DNA from: Paraspadella gotoi
Taxonomy: Eukaryota > Chaetognatha
NCBI GenBank assembly: GCA_051294375.1
Contig: CM119270.1
Location: 13,465,904 to 13,529,903, forward strand
DNA length: 64,000 nt
Reading direction: 5' to 3'
Part shown: positions 59,640 through 64,000 of the stretch, piece after piece
Numbering within the stretch: position 1 is the first letter of the stretch
How the letters are laid out: every line of letters begins with the position of its first letter
Translations under genes and position numbers: made by a program
Notes under the pieces: generated by a model
Seen by the model: only the letters and a program-made list of their open reading frames with translations
Databases searched by the model: none
Told to the model about the DNA's origin: nothing

Positions 59640-61300
59640 CCACCTCCGACTTTGGCCCCCGCCCCGCCCTGCCCCTACTACACCCCAACCCACTACGTGG
59701 CCATCAAAGTACGAGACCCCCAACAAGAATCTCTGGGTTTGGGCTTTCAGATATGACATTCGTTCGCCCCTTCGTTTGTCCGGGAAACTTCTGGCCCGTC
59801 AACCTTCGTCGTTCTCGGCACAGCGTCTTCTCACGGAGACAACAAGACGCGGTCCGGTGAGGCATTGTGGTGGGAAATTGCTGGGTGGAGAATGTGGGAG
59901 GAACGTTGTTGTGGATTGTGGATAAGGATGAGTGTTACTAGCAAAGTAAAAGTTGGGCGGTTGAAATGTCGTGACCACGTGAGTGAGATTGCGAATGCGT
60001 AATTGATAAAGTTGTGCGGTGATTGTTGCTTGAAAGGAGGGATTAGCGGGTTTTTTTCAATAAATGTGGGTGGCTGAGTTTGTGGCAAAAGAGGGCGTGT
60101 TGGTTGAGTTAGATGGCGAGCAAGAAGAAAAAAGCTGGGCCAATATTCAAAGTTTGAAGAGAGAAAAACATTCGAGAAAAAGACACTTTTAGTTTTCTTT
60201 ATAAAGAATTTGGCAAAGATATTTAAGAAAATAAAAAAGATTCAACGGAAAAAAAATTCGGGAAATGTTTTTCAAAAGTTTAAACTCGAGTCTAAATCTC
60301 TGTTGCACTTTTTCTTTAAGTGACAATCGTCATTTTGTTGAGGCTAAAATAGGAAGGAAAAAGGAAAAGGGTGACATGAAATGGGGGGGAGGCGGAGCGA
60401 TAGGAGGCAGAGAGGAGGAGGAAAGAGGAAAAGAAAAAGGAGGGGGAATGTGAACGCAACATAATTTTCGGCCTTCAGCGCGGACAGAGGGGCAGGTGGG
60501 GTAGGCGCGGATAATGCGGAAAGTCGGCGAAGACTACGAGAACGACGAAAACGAGACTGAAGAAAACGACTGACGAAATAGTAGTTTCCTCGTCTAAACT
60601 GGAGAAAGAAAAGATATATGTGAATCGTAGGTTGAGCTGTCGGCGGAAAGGATGCTCGTAAAAGGTCATCAAAAATAATACACACCAAACATCGTGAGCA
60701 AATGGCCGACGATAAGTTTACGACTAAATATAAAATATAACCCGCAGTACGAATGACAGAGCGTCGGGCGCACGACGAATGCGATGGACGATCCCGAGAC
60801 AATGCTAAATAAAAGACGACGAAAACCGAGATAAAGCCGCTGGTAAAAGAATCCGACGTGCTCGCAGCGATGATTTGATAAGATTCTCGCTGCACATCGA
60901 TCCCGCACCGGCGAGCATGGAACTGGCGACTGAGACTGAACGACGACGCGACGACGGAGAAGAAGACGAACAAGTGGTTTCCGCCACTCGTTTTGAGCGT
61001 CATGTATAGATTATAAATTGATACCTTCTGTTCACGATTTAATGTAGTGAAAGTATCACTACACCTAATCGGACACTGCGGTGAAGTTTGGAAAGCCAAC
61101 AAATGCTCCGTCGTTTGCAGCTCTGATTTTTCCATGATAAATGATAAACAAAGCAATGGCGGGTAGAAAAAAAAAATAGGGGAAGCGAGATACGCATGAA
61201 GATGATGGATTCATGATGACGACGACGATGAGGACGACGATACGACGACGACAACGACGACGACCGACTCCCGGAAAGGAGCGGAGACAGATGAACTTAA
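59640..61300. other. No supported gene
   Basis: A GC-rich segment after CTCCCCAG at 59636 has three competing frames and no recognised family. 60344-61156 is open on the minus strand (270 codons), but its composition is Ser/Phe/Pro/Arg-rich without a domain. GAC trinucleotide runs lie at 61218-61262. Confidence 0.35.
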
Positions 61301-61559
61301 CTTGAAACTCTGGAGCGTACATAATATATCTATCGGTTCCAAGTTCGCCATTCCGGCGCGCAAATCTATTTTGTGGCCGACATATAATGACGAGGAGAAA
61401 AAAGAAGGGGAAGAGAGGAGAGAGAGAGAGAGGAGAGAGAGAGGATCGAGAGAGAGAGCACGACGAGAGGTAGGGGAGAGAGAGATGAGACCGAGAGAGA
61501 GAGAGAGGTTAGTGGTAGGAAAGGTGAGAGGGAGAGAAATAGGAAAGAGGACATGAATG

Positions 61560-62835
61560 TTAGCGAGAAAGGAAGAGATGGATTAAACGGAGAGAGAGAG
61601 TGAACATAATTGAAATAATTGAAAGAGAGAGAATATAAATAAAGTATAAAGAGAGGACGAGAGAAGAGATGAGAGACGATGAGAGGAGGAGAGCAAAAGA
61701 AGGAAGAGAGAGAGAGAGAGACAGAGTCACGTAAGAGGAAGAAGCGGAAATGCGATTATCTCTCTGCTCGACCCTGTGAACCAACACGCGGAACGCATTG
61801 CTCTTCTCACGCGACTTCAGCGGGACCGCGGAGGGCGGGGGCAGCTGTGAGAGAGGGGATAAGGGCTAACGATGAGATTGAAGGTTGAGTGTACGTTAAA
61901 AAGATCTGTATGGGTGTGTATAATATCGTGCGAGGAGATAGAGAAAGGATTCGGTGTTAAACACGAGGAAAAGAGTGAACACGAATAGTTGTGAAATGAA
62001 GAGGTTGGTTGAAAGCATCTTGTAGTCGGTTTGCCAACGGTAAGAAAAAGGAGCAAAAAAAGTTTTTTTTCTGACGAGGCAGAAAATCGAAAGATTCGAG
62101 TAAGATGAACAGTAGCGAAACGGCGTGGGTAGCAGATGACGATGAGGATGAGAGGGAAGAGAGATGAGAAAGAGAGATGAGTAGAGAGAGATAAGATGAT
62201 GAGAGAGGAAGAGTGAGAAATGAGAGAGAGAAGAGAGAGAGAGAGACGAGAGCAGAGGAGAGAGAGAGAGAGACTGAAGGAGAGACGATGCAGAGAGAGT
62301 GAAGTGAGGCGAGCGGCAGGCGGAACAGAAAAGTGAAAAATTGCATCTGAAGTAATTGCCACAGTACGTCTCTTTTTAATAGCCTACGTCAGAGAGAGAG
62401 ACGATGAGATTGAGACGAGAGCAGATGACGAGATCGAGATGACGACGAGGCAGAGAGTTGGAGAGAGATATGAGAGATGAGAATGAGTGAGAGCCAGAGA
62501 GAGAGAGAGATAGAATTGTAGAGTCTTGAATGGCAAGACCGAACTGAGAAAATGATGGTATTGCAATATTTTTCTTTCGCTGTTCCAACATGCGGTTTCT
62601 TCTTTTCCTTCTCCTCCATTTTTTCGTCTCATTTCTTTCTTTCTTTTTTTTCTACCAATTTTTCTCAATTTTTCTTTTATTCTTTTTTCCCTTTCGCTCC
62701 ATTTTCCCATTTTCTTTCGTTCTCTGTTTCTTGAGCCGAAAATGGAGGAGAAGGAAAAAAGGAAACCGCATGTTGGAACACGAAAGAAAAATATTCATAC
62801 CTCATTTTCTCAGTTCGGTCTTTCCATTCAGACTC

Positions 62836-62874
<39 letters not shown>

Positions 62875-63700
62875 NNNNNNNNNNNNNNNNNNNNNNNNNN
62901 NNNNNNNNNNNNNNNNNNNNNNNNNNNNNNNNNNNNNNNNNNNNNNNNNNNNNNNNNNNNNNNNNNNNNNNNNNNNNNNNNNNNNNNNNNNNNNNNNNNN
63001 NNNNNNNNNNNNNNNNNNNNNNNNNNNNNNNNNNNNNNNNNNNNNNNNNNNNNNNNNNNNNNNNNNNNNNNNNNNNNNNNNNNNNNNNNNNNNNNNNNNN
63101 NNNNNNNNACGACTCAAGTCTTTCACCACCTCTTCATTTCACACTTTCGTTTCACATCTTTTCCTCGTTTCACCGAATCCTTCTCTATCTCCTCGGCTAT
63201 TTTCACAACCCCGATCGTTTTTATCGCTCACTCAACCTTCCATCTCGTCCCTTAATCCCCTTCACAGCTCCCCCCCCCTCCACCGGTCCCCGTGAGTCCG
63301 TGAGAGAGAATCGTCGCGTGTTGGTTCACGGTCGAGAGAGAGATAATCGATTTCCGCTTCTTCCTTCTTATAAACTGGACTTCTGTCTCATCTATCTCTC
63401 TCTCTCTCCCTCCACTTCTCTCCTCTCCTTCTCTCTTTCTCATTCTTCTCTCCACTCTCGTCTCGTCTCTTCTCCTCAGTCTCTCTCTTCACTCTTTATT
63501 TTTACAATTTCTCTTTCTTTCCAACTATTTCACTTTATTTATCATCTCCTCTCCTCCTCCTTCGTATTTTAACATCCTACTCATCCTTCTGCTTCTCCCT
63601 AACCATTTCATCTCTGTGTACTTTTCATCCTGATTTCTCTTTCCACCGCGTCTCTCCCATCATCCAAGCGCATAGCCATCATTTCCTTCCCTAATCCCCC
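61560..63700. repeat. Degraded inverted duplication with an N gap in one arm
   Basis: 62505-62625 pairs with the complement of 62740-62845 (shared ACCGAACTGAGAAAATG and ACATGCGGTTTC segments). Beyond the N run the pairing resumes: 61740-62000 pairs with 63110-63370 (shared CGTGTTGGTTCAC and GAGAGATAATCG). The arms differ by many 1-3 base indels. The centre is a T-rich stretch near 62640-62720. Confidence 0.65.
62875..63108. other. Assembly gap (234 N)
   Basis: N run at the end of a CT microsatellite inside the right arm of the inverted duplication. Confidence 1.
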
Positions 63701-63719
63701 CTTCTTCTACTCTCTCCCC

Positions 63720-63969
63720 TAAATTAATGCCTCTCACATTTTTCTCTCTCTTGCATCGTACGATAGCCATTTTTCACATTCGATTTCTTCGCGTCCTCGC
63801 TCCGTTCTTTTCTCATCTCGGCTGGTCTCCTTTCGCCTCTTCTCTACTCTCTCTTTCCTCTTTCCTTTCTTTCTCCTGCTCATCTTATTGTGGTCCCAAA
63901 AATAATTTCGCCCGATGCGACTTGGAACCGATTATTATTATTACGTCCCGAGTTCAGTAGTCATCTTCT

Positions 63970-64000
<31 letters not shown>
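63720..64000. other. Pyrimidine-rich end of window
   Basis: CT-rich sequence ending in a (GTC)n trinucleotide run from about 63972. No gene supported. Confidence 0.6.

Noticed and set aside
60344-61156. 270-codon minus-strand frame
   Set aside because: No domain or splice signals, and Ser/Phe/Arg-rich low-complexity composition. The plus strand in the same place reads as well (DDLIRFSLHIDPAPASMELA).

Overview
The window is animal nuclear DNA, most likely from an invertebrate and possibly an arthropod. The evidence is about 45 short exons of one conserved neurofibromin gene with GT-AG introns, a canonical intronic tRNA gene, abundant CT/GA microsatellites, hAT-like MITEs and inverted-repeat elements. 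There are five runs of N. Single-base indels inside otherwise conserved exons show that part of the assembly is unpolished, or possibly decayed, mainly from about 41.5 kb onward.

Layout. 1-6822 is a large inverted duplication: two ~2.2 kb arms, each followed inward by a copy of a palindromic MITE, around a ~0.9 kb centre. Each arm carries the same fragment of an unrecognised acidic-protein gene, reading outward. 6.9-8.8 kb holds plausible coding exons of an unrecognised basic protein. 8.97-11.8 kb holds exons of an AT-rich multipass membrane protein with XK-like features, interrupted by a 259 bp hAT-type MITE with a perfect 8 bp target duplication. 11.95-19.03 kb is a composite fold-back structure: long inverted arms, two mirror-image minisatellite arrays and, between them, an intact 501-residue multipass membrane ORF. 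19-23.4 kb is mostly non-coding, with one possible minus-strand exon, a triple TCACGTGA cluster and long microsatellites.

23431-48067 is the neurofibromin (NF1) gene, plus strand: about 2,150 residues covering the N-terminal half, the RasGAP domain, the Sec14-PH module and the start of the C-terminal region. Its last ~700 residues are not found here. Two genes are nested in its introns. One is an intronless same-strand 960-residue NACHT/STAND-like NTPase (33957-36839), lying in the intron that splits the GAP domain. The other is an eight-exon minus-strand secreted or cell-surface immunoglobulin-domain protein (44257-41747). An antisense tRNA-Lys(UUU) sits in another intron.

48-64 kb is low-complexity, gap-rich and repeat-rich. 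The best-supported coding there is a minus-strand two-exon 3' end of an acidic protein with a PPPPY motif (51680-49992). It also holds a second MITE copy, a second degraded inverted duplication and several promoter-like motif clusters.

How the parts relate. Neurofibromin switches Ras off. The nested NTPase has the architecture of a signal-transducing ATPase and could share the host gene's transcription. The Ig gene antisense inside NF1 recalls the antisense genes nested in vertebrate NF1, but it lies in a different intron.
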